Assembly: GCF_963678635.1 (NCBI RefSeq) | Contig: NC_087065.1 | Span: forward strand, 53,823,858 to 53,887,857 | Source: Symsagittifera roscoffensis | Taxonomy: Eukaryota; Xenacoelomorpha; Acoela; Convolutidae | Direction of reading: 5' to 3' | Length of the DNA stretch: 64,000 nt | Part shown: piece after piece, positions 52,310 to 62,905 of the stretch | Position numbering within the stretch: the stretch's first letter is position 1 | How the letters are laid out: each line of letters begins with the position of its first letter | Position numbers and translations under genes: made by a program | The notes under the pieces: model-generated | What the model was told of the DNA's origin: nothing | The model's database searches: none | What the model saw: the letters and a program-made list of their open reading frames with translations, nothing else

Positions 52310-54131
52310 AAAATTGCAGTGAAAGTACATATCAGTTGAACTGCTGTGAAAGTGGTCCGTAAAAAGTTAAAAGCTCGTAGAAATGGTGTACAATTAAGGT
52401 AGCAACTTGAAATTGCTTGTTGTTGGTAGATAATAAACCATGGAATCTAGCTTAAGTTATCGCAAAATTGATTTCTTCAATTTTTTGTTAAACCTAAAAA
52501 ATTTGCCTGAAATTGTTTTCTATGTTTTGTAGATCACAAATACCTACTGTTCTTAGATGGATACAATTATACGCACTTATGCCTCTGCTAAGTGCTACTC
52601 TTATCTGGGCGGTTTCTGTTCTGTACAATTAAGTGTTGGCAGCGTTTCTTAATTAAGAACAACTTATATGGTTTGAAACAGGTGACGAGGTGAAATGCCT
52701 CTAAGCTGTTCATTTTTTGGTTGCGAGTTGTAGGCAGAGCCGATTAATTTTGATAGAACTGGAATAAACTCTACGCAAACGCTATTGAAGTAGGAGGATG
52801 TTTAGAATTTTGAGTTCCCGGATCTGAGCCCCGCTCTACGTTGGGACGAAGACATTACCCACTTTCGAGTTTTGATCAGATTTTGTTTGTTGTTTTGGTC
52901 GCATCGAAAGATAAAATGGTGTATCTGCAAAACGAAAGTCTCATACAACTTAACTACATCAGTCAAGTTGCGTAATTCAAAGTTGTGAAAATTTTTTACC
53001 GGAAATTATAGGTTTCCTTATTCCTGTTTCATCCAGTCAATAATGATTAAAACCAATTTTAGCATTTCAATCAAAAACATTTCGATAGGAAGCTAATTCC
53101 AGCATGTTTTTTCTCCTATTTTTGCAGTTTAGGGTTACCCGCATCCAAGTTTAGGCGTAAATAATCGACTATAACGGATTATTATGATGATTTTTTGACA
53201 ATTATAATCCATTATAATTACCAAAATTAGGTATCTAAGGGATTTATAATTGATTATAATCTTGATATTTTCCAAGAGATTATAATCTTTTATAATCGAT
53301 TATAATTGATTATAATTGATTAAAGTTCTTACTAAAAACCCTTAAAACCAATTATAATCGATTATAATCGATTATAATCTCCTAACTTGCCGAAATTTTT
53401 CTTTTTTCGAATTATATCTAATGGGTTATTATTTTTGTGTTATTATTTTTTGTGTTATTATTTTTTGTTATTACAAAAGTTTCATAGAGATCCTTTCATA
53501 TAAGTGGAAAGGTTCTCGCGGTAGATGAAAAATAAATTTTCCGAATCAATCATGAAACTAAATCAATTTGCTGATGTTTTGGTTTTTGAAAAAGCTTAAG
53601 ATATGCATCGCAAAACAACTCTAATGGAGAAGAAATGAAAAAAAAAAAACTTATAAATTTGAATTAATTGGAAAAGTTTAAAAATATTTTTCTTATTTTT
53701 CATTGGATCCAACGTCCACAAAAATCATAAAATATAATCAATTTAGATGCAACTTCGAAGACAAAAATGGACAAACAAAAGTGATTATAATCGATTATAA
53801 TCGATTATAATGGATTTTTGTGCAAAATTAATGAAATAGAAATTTGATTAAAAATAATGGATTATAATCAATTATAATCGATTATAATTGTATCGAGAAA
53901 TAGACGAATAAATAATCGATTATAATCGATTATATTGGATTATAATTAATTATAATTTGATTTTAAAAAGGGAGATTATAATCGATTATTAATTGGTGAG
54001 ACTGGTACTAAAATCGTAATATAATCGATTATAAACGCTCGGAACTGGATGCGGGTACAAATTTGATGACCCAACGATGCTGTTGCGCAAAGACTTGAAG
54101 TTTTCCCAAGATTTGAATGAGCATAGGTTTA
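52310..54131. repeat. Large direct repeat, copy 1 (partner 55178-57042)
   Basis: About 1.82 kb, closely similar to 55178-57042, starting at AAAATTGCAGTGAA and ending at GAATGAGCATAGGTTT. The second copy has an extra ~27-bp segment (TTACCTCCAAACACAGAGAT...) near 55463. The right half holds the palindromic AT array. Confidence 0.88.
53155..54040. repeat. Array of 10-bp palindromic TATAATCGAT motifs, copy 1
   Basis: Islands of ATTATAATCG repeats (reading TATAATCGATTATAATCGAT) and the variant TATAATTGATTATA are interspersed with ordinary sequence. There are a dozen or more islands over about 0.9 kb, bounded on the left by GGGTTACCCGCATCCAAGTT and on the right by GGAACTGGATGCGGGTAC. Those boundaries contain the inverted pair ACCCGCATCCA/TGGATGCGGGT. 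Confidence 0.85.
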
Positions 54132-55177
54132 CTGTGATTCCTTCGTACAGCAGAAGCGAGGCTTGCGAAATTGCAATCTGAAAGATTGATAAACAAATTG
54201 TTCTATTGATGCAAGCTGTGTACCTAGCTTGAGCTAAGATATCGATGCAGTAAGGGCTATATATGCGCGGTTGATCGCTTTATTGTAAATTGGGCTAATA
54301 TAAGCTAGCAGGAACACAATACGTAATTTCTTGAACAAAATTGCTGTGCATGATATTCTTAATTGTGATTTTTTGTATATATAGCTAAAAGTTGGGTTGT
54401 TTAAACAACTGCCTAGTCATTATCACTGTTGTTACAGCTTGTTTAAAATAGCGGTGAATGGTGCGAATCTTGACAATGTTTGAGCTGGATTTTATAAAAT
54501 GTATTTCTAGATATGGATTGATATGTTTTTGTCAACCGGAACAATTTGTTCGTAAATTTGTAGGGTATGTAATTTTTTTTGCTTAAGGTTGTTTTCACTA
54601 AAATTGCTGAAACCAGTTCCTCGTTTTGCATTATTTGAATCCAGTCTGAAGGTAAAAAGTAGAATTTCAGATATATTGATAGTTGATGCCTGAGTTTACG
54701 CTCTTGTTCATTTTTGGTTGCACAAAAATCTTCAAACAGCTCATCAACTAATTTATGGATATCTCTCGTCAGTGAGATAATGGCAATCCGGAAAGTAAAT
54801 CGCTTGAGCATCGTTTTAAAGCAAAAAAATCTTCTAGTTGTTTATCGCTGCTCCGGCAGCTCACCTGGATCACAAAAAAGTTGAACACATTTAATTTTTT
54901 TGCTTGCATAACCAGTATTTCAACTTAAGTAAATTAGCTACTTTGATATTTTCTTCATATTTTGGCTTTCATAATCTTCTGCTCTCGGTCGTCGTAAATT
55001 CAATTACCAGTTTTTATAATGGAGGTGCTTCAACAGTTTTTTTTTAAATTTTAATTTCCATCGCTCTTCTCCTGAACTTTGCGTCCCAAATTCATTTTTT
55101 GGAAATTGGTTTTTAGCACTTTTTTGGCGTTTTGCATTTTGTAATGTTGATTTATTTGTTGTGAATCTTGCTGATTG
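54132..55177. other. Spacer between the two large direct repeats; one unassigned ORF
   Basis: This is single-copy sequence. A minus-strand open frame at 54443-54811 (122 codons) encodes a helical, charged peptide with no family match that I recognise. No acceptor AG precedes its ATG, so I do not call it a gene, though it could be an old exon. Confidence 0.3.
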
Positions 55178-57042
55178 AAAATTGCAGTGAAGTACATATC
55201 GGTTGAACTGCTGTGAAAGTGTTCCGTAAAAAAGTTACAAGCTCGTAGAAATGGTGTACAATTAAGGTAGCAACTTGAAATTGCTTGTTGTTGGTAGATA
55301 AAAAACCATGGAATCTAGCTTAAGTTATCGCAAAATTGATTTCTTCAATTTTTGTATTAAACCTAAAAAATTTGTCTGAAATTGTTTTCGATGTTTTTTA
55401 GTTCACCAATACCTACTGTTCTTAGATGGTTACAATTATACGCACTTATGCCTCTGCTACATTACCTCCAAACACAGAGATTTAGCAGTGCTACTCTCAT
55501 CTGGGCGGGTTCTGTTCTGTACAGTTAAGTGTTGGCAGCGTTTCTTAGTTATGAACAACTTATATGGTTTGAAACAGGTGTCGAGGTGAGTAGCGTCTAA
55601 GCTGTTCATTTTTTGGTTGCGAGTTGTGGGCAGAGCCGATTATTTTTAATAGAACTGGAATAAACACTACGCAAACCATATTGAAGTAGGAGGGACGTTA
55701 GAAATTTTAGTTCTCGGATCTGAGCACCACTCTACGTTGCGACGAAGACATTCGAGTTTTGATCAGATTTTGTTTGTTGTTTTGGTCGCATCGGAAGATA
55801 AAATGGTGTATCTGCAAAACGAAAGTCTCATACAACTTAACTACATCAGTCAAGTTGCGTAATTCAAAGTTGTGAAAATTTTTTACCGGAAATTATAGGT
55901 TTCCTTATTCCTGTTTCATCCAGTCAATAATGATTAAAACCAATTTTAGCATTTCAATCAAAACATTTTGATAGGAAGCTAATTCCAGCATGTTTTTTCT
56001 CCTATTCTGCAGTTTAGGGTTACCCGCATCCAAGTTCAGGCGTAAATAATCGATTATAACGGATTATTATGATGATTTTTTGACAATTATAATCCATTAT
56101 AATTACCAAAATTAGGTCTCTAAGGGATTTATAATTGATTATAATCGTGATAATTTCCAAGAGATTTTAATCTTTTATAATCGATTATAATTGATTATAA
56201 TTGATTATAGTTCTTACTAAAAACCCTTAAAACCAATTATAATCGATTATAATCGATTATAATCTCTTAATTTGCCGAAAAGTTTCTTTTTTCGAAATAT
56301 ATCTTATGGGTTATTATTTTTGTGTTATTATTTTTTTTGTTTTTATTTTTTGTTATTACAAAAGTTTCATAGAGATCCTTTCATATAAGTGGAAAGGTTC
56401 TCGCGGTAGATGAAAAATGAATTTTCTGAATCAATCTTGAAACTAAATCAATTTGCTGATGTTTTGGTCTTTGAAAAAGCTTAAGATATGCATCGCAAAA
56501 CAACTCTAATGGGGAAGAAATGAAAAAAAAAACTTATAATTTTGAATTAATTGGAAAACTTTAAAAATATTTTTCTTATTTTTCATTGGATCCAACGTCC
56601 ACAAAAAGCATAAAAACATAAACAATTTAGATGCAACTTCGAAGACAAAAATGGACAAACAAAAGGGATTATAATCGATTATAATCGATTATAATGGATT
56701 TTTGTGCAAAATTAATGAAATAGAAATTTGAATAAAAATAATGGATTATAATCAATTATAATCGATTATAATTGTATCGAAAAAAAGACGAATAAATAAT
56801 CGATTATAATCGGTTATATTGAGTTATAATTAAATTTAGTTTGATTTTAAAAAGAGAGATTATAATCGATTTTTAATTGATTAAAGTCGATTGTTTCGCA
56901 ATTTTAGTGAGACTGGTACTAAAATCGTAATATAATCGATTATTAACGCTCGGAACTGGATGCGGGTACAAACTTGATGACCCAACGATGCTGTTGCGCA
57001 AAAATTTGAAGTTTTCCCAAGATTTGAATGAGCATAGGTTTT
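55178..57042. repeat. Large direct repeat, copy 2 (partner 52310-54131)
   Basis: It matches copy 1 with scattered substitutions and short indels. It ends at GAATGAGCATAGGTTTTCAA and runs directly into satellite B. Confidence 0.88.
56040..56950. repeat. Array of 10-bp palindromic TATAATCGAT motifs, copy 2
   Basis: Same islands and same boundaries as copy 1. Some islands differ by point changes, yet most motifs keep the palindrome. Confidence 0.85.
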
Positions 57043-57870
57043 CAAAAACCACCATCGCCCTTCCAAATTTGAGATTTTGAGTTTAATCGAGAAGATGGGC
57101 TAAGGGAGGCTTGGCTCTGCACACGGCTACGCCCAAACTTCTCGTCACAAAAATTTATGGTTCTCGGAAGAGTCAAGTAATTGATTTTTCTACCGTTTGT
57201 GAATTTTTTTTTGTGACCTTTCTCAAAATTTACCATCCCAAATCTGAGACTTCCAAAAGCTACCCTCCCAAGTAAAACAACAGATCAGGTATTGCGAAGC
57301 TCTTTTGCTTAAAAAGCCCAATTTTGTTTCGACAAAAAGTTAGGGTCCTTGGAAAAGTAAAGCAACGCAGCAACGCTCATATTTTTGTACCGCAAAAGTT
57401 TTCGTCCTCGGAAAACTCATATTCGAAACTTTTTGACTGTTTTTGAAATTGTTTGATTTTTTTTTCAAAAACTACCCTCTCAGTTTTGAGATTTCGGGTT
57501 CAACCAAAATATAAGGCTGAGTGATTTTGTCCTATTTGCACGGCTACGCTCAATTTTCTACGCAAAGTTTTATGGCCCTAGAAAAATTCAAATTAAGGTT
57601 TTTTGAGCGAAAAATTCAAATTAAGGTTTTTGAGAGTCAATGTTTTTTGTTTTCTGTTTTTTGAATCTTTTTGACCATTCTCGAAAACTGCTCTAATTGA
57701 AAACTACCCTACTCCAAATCTGATAGCAAAAAGTTAATCCATTCATCCGGCTCTGGGACGACTCCGTGCACAATCGATTACGCCATAAAATTTGCACGAA
57801 AAATTTACTGTTTCTGAGAAAATTCCAAATTCTCAAAAATAATCTAACTTTTGTTTTAGAGAAACAACTG
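57043..57870. repeat. Satellite B array, ~5 units
   Basis: Repeated CCAAATTTGAGATTTTGAG-like starts, GGCTACGCCCAA, GGTTCTCGGAAGAGTCAA and TTCTCAAAA-ACTACC segments match the 8040-8900 array. Confidence 0.75.
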
Positions 57871-58404
57871 GTCTTTTGGGTGAAACCCAAATTTCGAAAT
57901 ATGCTATTTGATATTGCATCAGTAAAACAAATTGAAACAATATCAAACAAGTACTCCCAGTTTTAGCTGGGCCTCTAGATTTCTTTGTTGAACTGATTGT
58001 ACAGTCGACCAAATTATTGCATGATCCGCACATCCAACTGCGTATTTTAGTCAGTTCAATTTGAAAAAAAATAGTTTTTAGCTAGTAAATGGCACCAAAC
58101 TGTACTTGGTGTCTGTTGAATGCAAACAGATCAGTAGTGACCCTCGCCTCCGTGAACGTCAATTCTGGTTCCTATTTTTTCTTATTTGGTGCTAATTTAT
58201 GACATTCATTTTTGGTCGACCATCCACACTAAAAAAAATTCTAAAAGTGGTTTCTGAACAGAAAAAATCGAAAAACATTCCCTTCAATAATTTCCTGTGT
58301 TTGTGTCTGAAACAGCCTGAGGATTATTCTTTTTCCAAAACAAAACCGGAAAAGTAGTCTCTATGTGTATTACGATGCTTCAACGAACCAGTATCGGGCC
58401 AGGA

Positions 58405-58790
58405 GCGGATTTTGGGATGGAGCGCCCCTTCCCCCTCAGGGATTTGAATCCCTGCCTACACAAAGGTTCCCCCTTTGGTACTAATTTAAAACTTCTATTT
58501 TTGGCTGACTGACCCTAAGCTTTAATAAAGACGACTTTAAAGCCAATATACTAAATTTGAGGGGAGGTGCGCGCCAAATAACACAAAGTTTTAAACAAAA
58601 CTGTCCAAAAATTCCTACAAACGCCTTTTTTGGCCTGTTTTTTTTTTTTAATTTAGCCAAAGCAACGTTTCTTAGTTCTTTGTGAGAGCTCAGAAATGTG
58701 TTCGACCCAAATAAATGTTTCGATTTTTTTTGTTCAAAATCCGTTTAAAATCCTAGATCTGCCTCTGCCTTCGCCTCCGCCCCTTCCACG
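58405..58790. repeat. Repeat C, copy 2
   Basis: It matches 20490-20860: GGGATTTGAATCCCTGCC, CAAAGGTTCCCCCTTTGGTAC, GGCTGACTGACCCTAAGCTTT, ATATACTAAATTTGAGGGG and GAGAGCTCAGAAA. It contains the short inverted repeat AGGGATTTGAATCCCT. Confidence 0.7.
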
Positions 58791-58975
58791 CTGACGCATT
58801 TTTATGATTGTTAAATTCAACCACTCCAAGAGTCATCTTTCATTCGAGTCGAAGTTTGAGTTTTTCATATGTTATTTCCTTTTTCTTTTAAATGTACATT
58901 TCCGAAATTGCTTCTCTAGGTTCGTTTTGTCTCTAACACTCTCTCTTAACGACACCGCAAAGTGGTTCCTTGGGT

Positions 58976-60910
58976 AATGAAATTAGCGGGGCAATCGAGA
59001 TTGAGTTTAGTTCAGGGTTTAGTTGGTGGTAACTATTCTGTACTGTATTATGTTACTTGCCCCCTTTTCTTCTGCCCTTAAACTGTCTCCTCCGCGCTCT
59101 CACGAAAAATATCCACTTGTAATTAAGTTCAGATAATATAATTCCAATTACAGAAGTCTCCAATTGGCCAGAAAAAAATATAATAATCTAATCAAAAATA
59201 AAGGGTCCGCGATTCGCCAACACAATTGCTAACTTGCAATTCAACTGCTAGTTAGCACTTACTAACTCTTTACACTCTTGCTACCCTCAATAGCTCAACC
59301 AACTATCTCTCACTTCGCAGAAATCACCAACTTACTCGCACTCACTTGGGAGAATCACTATTACGACAAGTGTAAGACTGTTTTCTCTAACTGACAACCA
59401 ACTATTCTCGCTAGTAGCTATTTTTTGTTCTCTCTATGAATAGGTTATCCGTAACCTTTTCGCTAAGTTTGTATACTTGAGTTTTAGCTATAGTTACAAT
59501 ATGATTGTCCCTAAAAGTCAAGACGTTTTCTCTTGTACCCCTTTCGCAAGCTCCCTACCCGATTCTTCCTCTGTCGACACAATTCCTAAGTTCCAAACTC
59601 TTTTGAGGTATCTCTACTAAATTGTGCAAATACCTAGTCCAATTTCACCTCCAAACCAAATAAGAATTACTTAACAAGTACCTTAAGGTTTTTATTTATT
59701 TATACCAGTAAGGTTCCAATCTCCCAGGGGTAGGGGAGGGCCCTTTTTTTTGGTTGCCTAACTCATTCTAAGCGTTTAAATTTCCGCTCTATACTCTATT
59801 CCAATTCCTACCTTCTAGCTATCAGCGGAATTTATTTCGTTTATTAGGGGGTCAAAACGCGCCAAAAAGCCACCTCCGGGGAGCTGAGTATCCCGTCCTT
59901 TCATGTTGTTTAGGAGGCCTACGTTCCATGCCATGTTCCGTTAACCACCAGTTTCATCTGGGACTACATTTTTTTAGTCTGATTCAGTTTCTATTAAAAG
60001 CTCATTCGCCAAGCTAAGCCGAATCCAGTGTTTGCCAAGTCCACTTTAAATAGTTCCACTATTTTGATGTTACATTGTAAAAACTACGTCCTTTTCAGTT
60101 TCTTCTTCAGTTCACAAATAAAACCAGGTGATCGATTAGCAGCTGCGAAGGTCTGGTGCTGTGTAAGTGCCACTTTTCGGAATTAATCACAAAGTTTTCT
60201 AAGCAATTTTAGTCCTAAAGGCCCAAAGGTCAATCAAAGTTTACCCGGAGTCAATCTTCCATGTTCAGGTTCGAAGTGATAAATTTCATCCATATCTGAT
60301 AAATACTTCCCATGTTATTCCAATTTTAGCGGCCATTATCACTTTTACGAGGAAAGGTCAATTAACACCGGAAAAAGAAGCCAGAGGGTTATGGTTTACG
60401 GGGAGACTTTTTACCAGGGTGCTGTTGACCAGCTGAACGATGCAATAAAATTGATAGGCTCTCGCTCTCAAGCGTTAATAGCCCGTGTCGCCATCGATCG
60501 ATCGGGTTCTCATTCTAACATAAAGTGTAGCTTGCCACTATCTATCATCCCTATAATTTTCAGCTCCCTAGGGAGACTGGGGGTCGATGAATAGCCTCCA
60601 TAAGTCGGATGCGGGTTTGCTTGTTTGTTTAGGGCATAAAACCGGCCGGGATGACCTTGAATGTCTGGGATTCGAAGCTTAAGCTTCCCCACCTGGGGCT
60701 ACAACTTACATAATTAGTTCGGGCGCAATCGGGCTGGTAGTTAAGGATTTACGGTAGGGCCATTTGCGTTTCCGAAAAACGTTATCACTCGAGCCCTGGG
60801 GGTCAGGGGAGTCTGGTTTTCGGGTTGGCCGGATCAAACCATCTCTAGTACCCGTCCTGTGAAATTCATAAAGTTAGCTCCGGTAGTTTCCATCGGGGGG
60901 GGGGGGGGGG
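58976..60910. other. Compositionally distinct block with an unassigned ORF
   Basis: This stretch is richer in C and G than the rest of the window. It includes CTCT-rich parts and GGTAGGGGAGGGCCC, and ends in a G-run at 60897-60910. An open segment after a TTTTAG acceptor-like site (from about 60330 to the TAG at 60592-60594) encodes a peptide including YGETFYQGAVDQLNDAIKLI; I do not recognise it. The block could be a degraded LTR or DNA element. No terminal repeats were found by eye. Confidence 0.35.
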
Positions 60911-61520
60911 TTGGAACTTTTGTACTTTTTTGAAATCCTGCCTAATCCTTGTTTGTGTTGGTCAATTTGGCAACTTAACAAATTATTCACTTTACTACTT
61001 ATCATGTTCATTCGTCAATACCAAGCTACGTACTACTCATTCACTTAGACTTTACTGCATGATTCTCTCAAGGTAAAACTCTCAATAGAAATCTGAGTTT
61101 GGCAAATCCCACATTAAATACAGTTTTTAAGTAACATAACTTTCGGATCTGATTGTTTGTATTATGGGGAATCAGTTGGTAGCGTGGCATCGATAGCGCA
61201 GTGAAGGGCTGATTTCGAACAAAAAATGCGTCCGAGAATATGATTTTATTTGCAGGTTTTTTTTCAAGTTATTTTATTCTCAGTCAAAGTTCACATAACT
61301 CTTTACCTTTTCGTGTATTATTCTTTTAAGCAAACATCAATATAAATAAAAGGTTGGCTTTTAGGCTGTGCAACGCTCAATGTAAACTGGATTCTACTTG
61401 ACACAAACCCAAAAGCCTGAATCTAAGCATACAAACTCTGTTCGAGAACTATCTGGAACAATCACGAGAATATAAGTTAACTTAATTGATCCAGAACAAC
61501 CTCAAACCTCAAGATTTAAA
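60911..61520. other. 5' flank of the MFS gene
   Basis: AT-rich. No coding segments or recognised repeats. Confidence 0.4.
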
Positions 61521-61537
61521 GTTTTGTTGTTTTAAAG
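61521..61537 (+). promoter_or_regulatory. 3' splice acceptor 10 nt before the MFS ATG
   Basis: GTTTTGTTGTTTTAAAG ends at 61537; a 10-nt leader (CTTATCAAAC) precedes the ATG at 61548. The spacing is like that of the other genes in the window. Confidence 0.5.
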
Positions 61538-61547
61538 CTTATCAAAC

Positions 61548-61779
61548 ATGAAACAGACCAAAGTTGAAGTCAAAAACTTGGAGACCAGTTTTGGGGGATC
61601 CGTTGGTCACGTGGTTTCGACAGTAGGCGAGAGGGAGAGCCTGGTTAAACCAAAAAAAGGGGACATAGGAAATTTACGGAGAAAGCTTGTAGTGATGATT
61701 TGTTCAGCCACACTGATTTTGGAGGGAGTAAATTTGTCACTTCCCGGTCCTTTTTTCCCAACTGAAGCGGAAAAGAAAG
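61548..61779 (+). CDS. MFS transporter, first exon (SLC18B1-like), partial
   Basis: The ATG at 61548 opens 77 codons ending at a donor-like AAAG|GTTCGT; the exon ends at 61779, phase 1. The N-terminal ~40 residues are hydrophilic and basic. A membrane helix follows (about 46-66, LVVMICSATLILEGVNLSLP), then PFFPTEAEKKG. An APFFPxEAEKKG-type sequence right after TM1 is characteristic of the vesicular amine/polyamine transporter-like branch (SLC18B1 and relatives) of the major facilitator superfamily. Such proteins are 12-TM proton antiporters. Without the other exons the substrate cannot be told. No convincing exon 2 was found in the remaining 2.2 kb; long introns occur elsewhere here, so it probably lies beyond the window. 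Confidence 0.6.
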
Positions 61780-62559
61780 GTTCGTAGATTTTGTACAAAA
61801 TTCCACCTTTTAATGAGCTCTATAAATTTAAGATGATTTAAATTTTCATATATATATTTTTAATTCAGATAACTTGGTATGAATATCAGGGATGAATCTA
61901 CAAATTTTTCGAGTATTGGTCCACCGAAGAATTTTGGCTTGGTACTATATCATACACTATTACCAAAGGGGTGTTCAGTTTATTGGAACCCGTCCCATAC
62001 AGTATCCAAAAATGGGTTTGACAAAAATGCTCTTCCATACAAGGGGCCCATTAACTTCATACGTCTAGAAACATTATAAAAAATTGACAAATAGCATTTA
62101 ATTTAACAGTATAAAACTGTATGACTATATTTTGCCCATCCTATAAAATTACAAGTTTAGGCTGGTGCAGCTTTTTCATGATATATCAACACCATTTGAC
62201 GCCTACTCTTAGTTCTGGATGTCCGATGATGTGTTCATTGAAAATTACACTTGCAAGAAAACAACAAAAAAATTCTTACCATTGTTTGACCCGAAACACT
62301 AAATAAGTGTCAAAATAACTCACACAGAAAAACTTTTGTTGCGCTGCTAGTATTCCCTCGATTCTATGATTTTGTCAAGCCTTCTCTCTTCCTGTTTGAT
62401 ATCGTAAAACCAATGGCAAATTTTTGTGCTTGATCTACACAAATCGGAAATTTTGATCAAAATTTTCATTTTCATCTAATATTCATTTTTATGCTGAAAA
62501 ATTTGACAGTTGCTTTAATATTCATCTTTATGCTGAAAAATTTGACAGTTCTTTTGGCG
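61780..62559 (+). other. Intron or 3' flank of the MFS exon, no exon found
   Basis: The open frame at 61879-62079 (66 codons) does not continue the transporter and has no recognised domain. The frame from the acceptor-like AATTCAG at 61862-61868 hits a stop within a few codons. Confidence 0.35.
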
Positions 62560-62905
62560 CCAATCTATACTAATTTTGAGGGGGGGGGGGGGGGAGCGCC
62601 AAAAAACGCAACTTTTTGTAGAAGTTTTCCAAAAAGTGCCTAAAATTGCCTTTTTTGGTTTTTCAAAAATTGCCTGCGGCACAGAAAATTTGGTCAAAAT
62701 TTGGTCAAAGGCCTAAAATTGCCTTTTTTGGTTTTTCAAAAATTGCCTGCGGCACAGAAAATTTGGTCAAATTACGGTCTTTATAGTGATTTGGGAGACA
62801 TCAGAAAATCAGTTTGGTCGACCTAAAAAAAAGGTTGACAAAATTTAAAAAATTTTTTTTTTTAAATCCGCCCCCCCCCTTCGGGAAATTCCTAGATCCG
62901 CGCCT
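62560..62905. repeat. Repeat C, copy 3, with internal duplication and a G-run
   Basis: TATACTAATTTTGAGGGGG runs into about 16 G at 62579-62594. A segment of about 65 bp (CCTAAAATTGCCTTTTTTGG through AAAATTTGGTCAAA) occurs twice, near 62638 and 62711. A GGTCGACC element and a C-run (near 62871) close it. A short direct repeat (ATTCAT(C/T)TTTATGCTGAAAA) sits just left of it at about 62480-62545. Confidence 0.7.

Noticed and set aside
54443-54811. 122-codon minus-strand gene
   Set aside because: Possible coding content, but no splice or start context and no recognisable family. Left as an unassigned ORF.
61879-62079. Second exon of the MFS transporter
   Set aside because: The frame does not contain transporter-like membrane segments and does not join in phase to the first exon.
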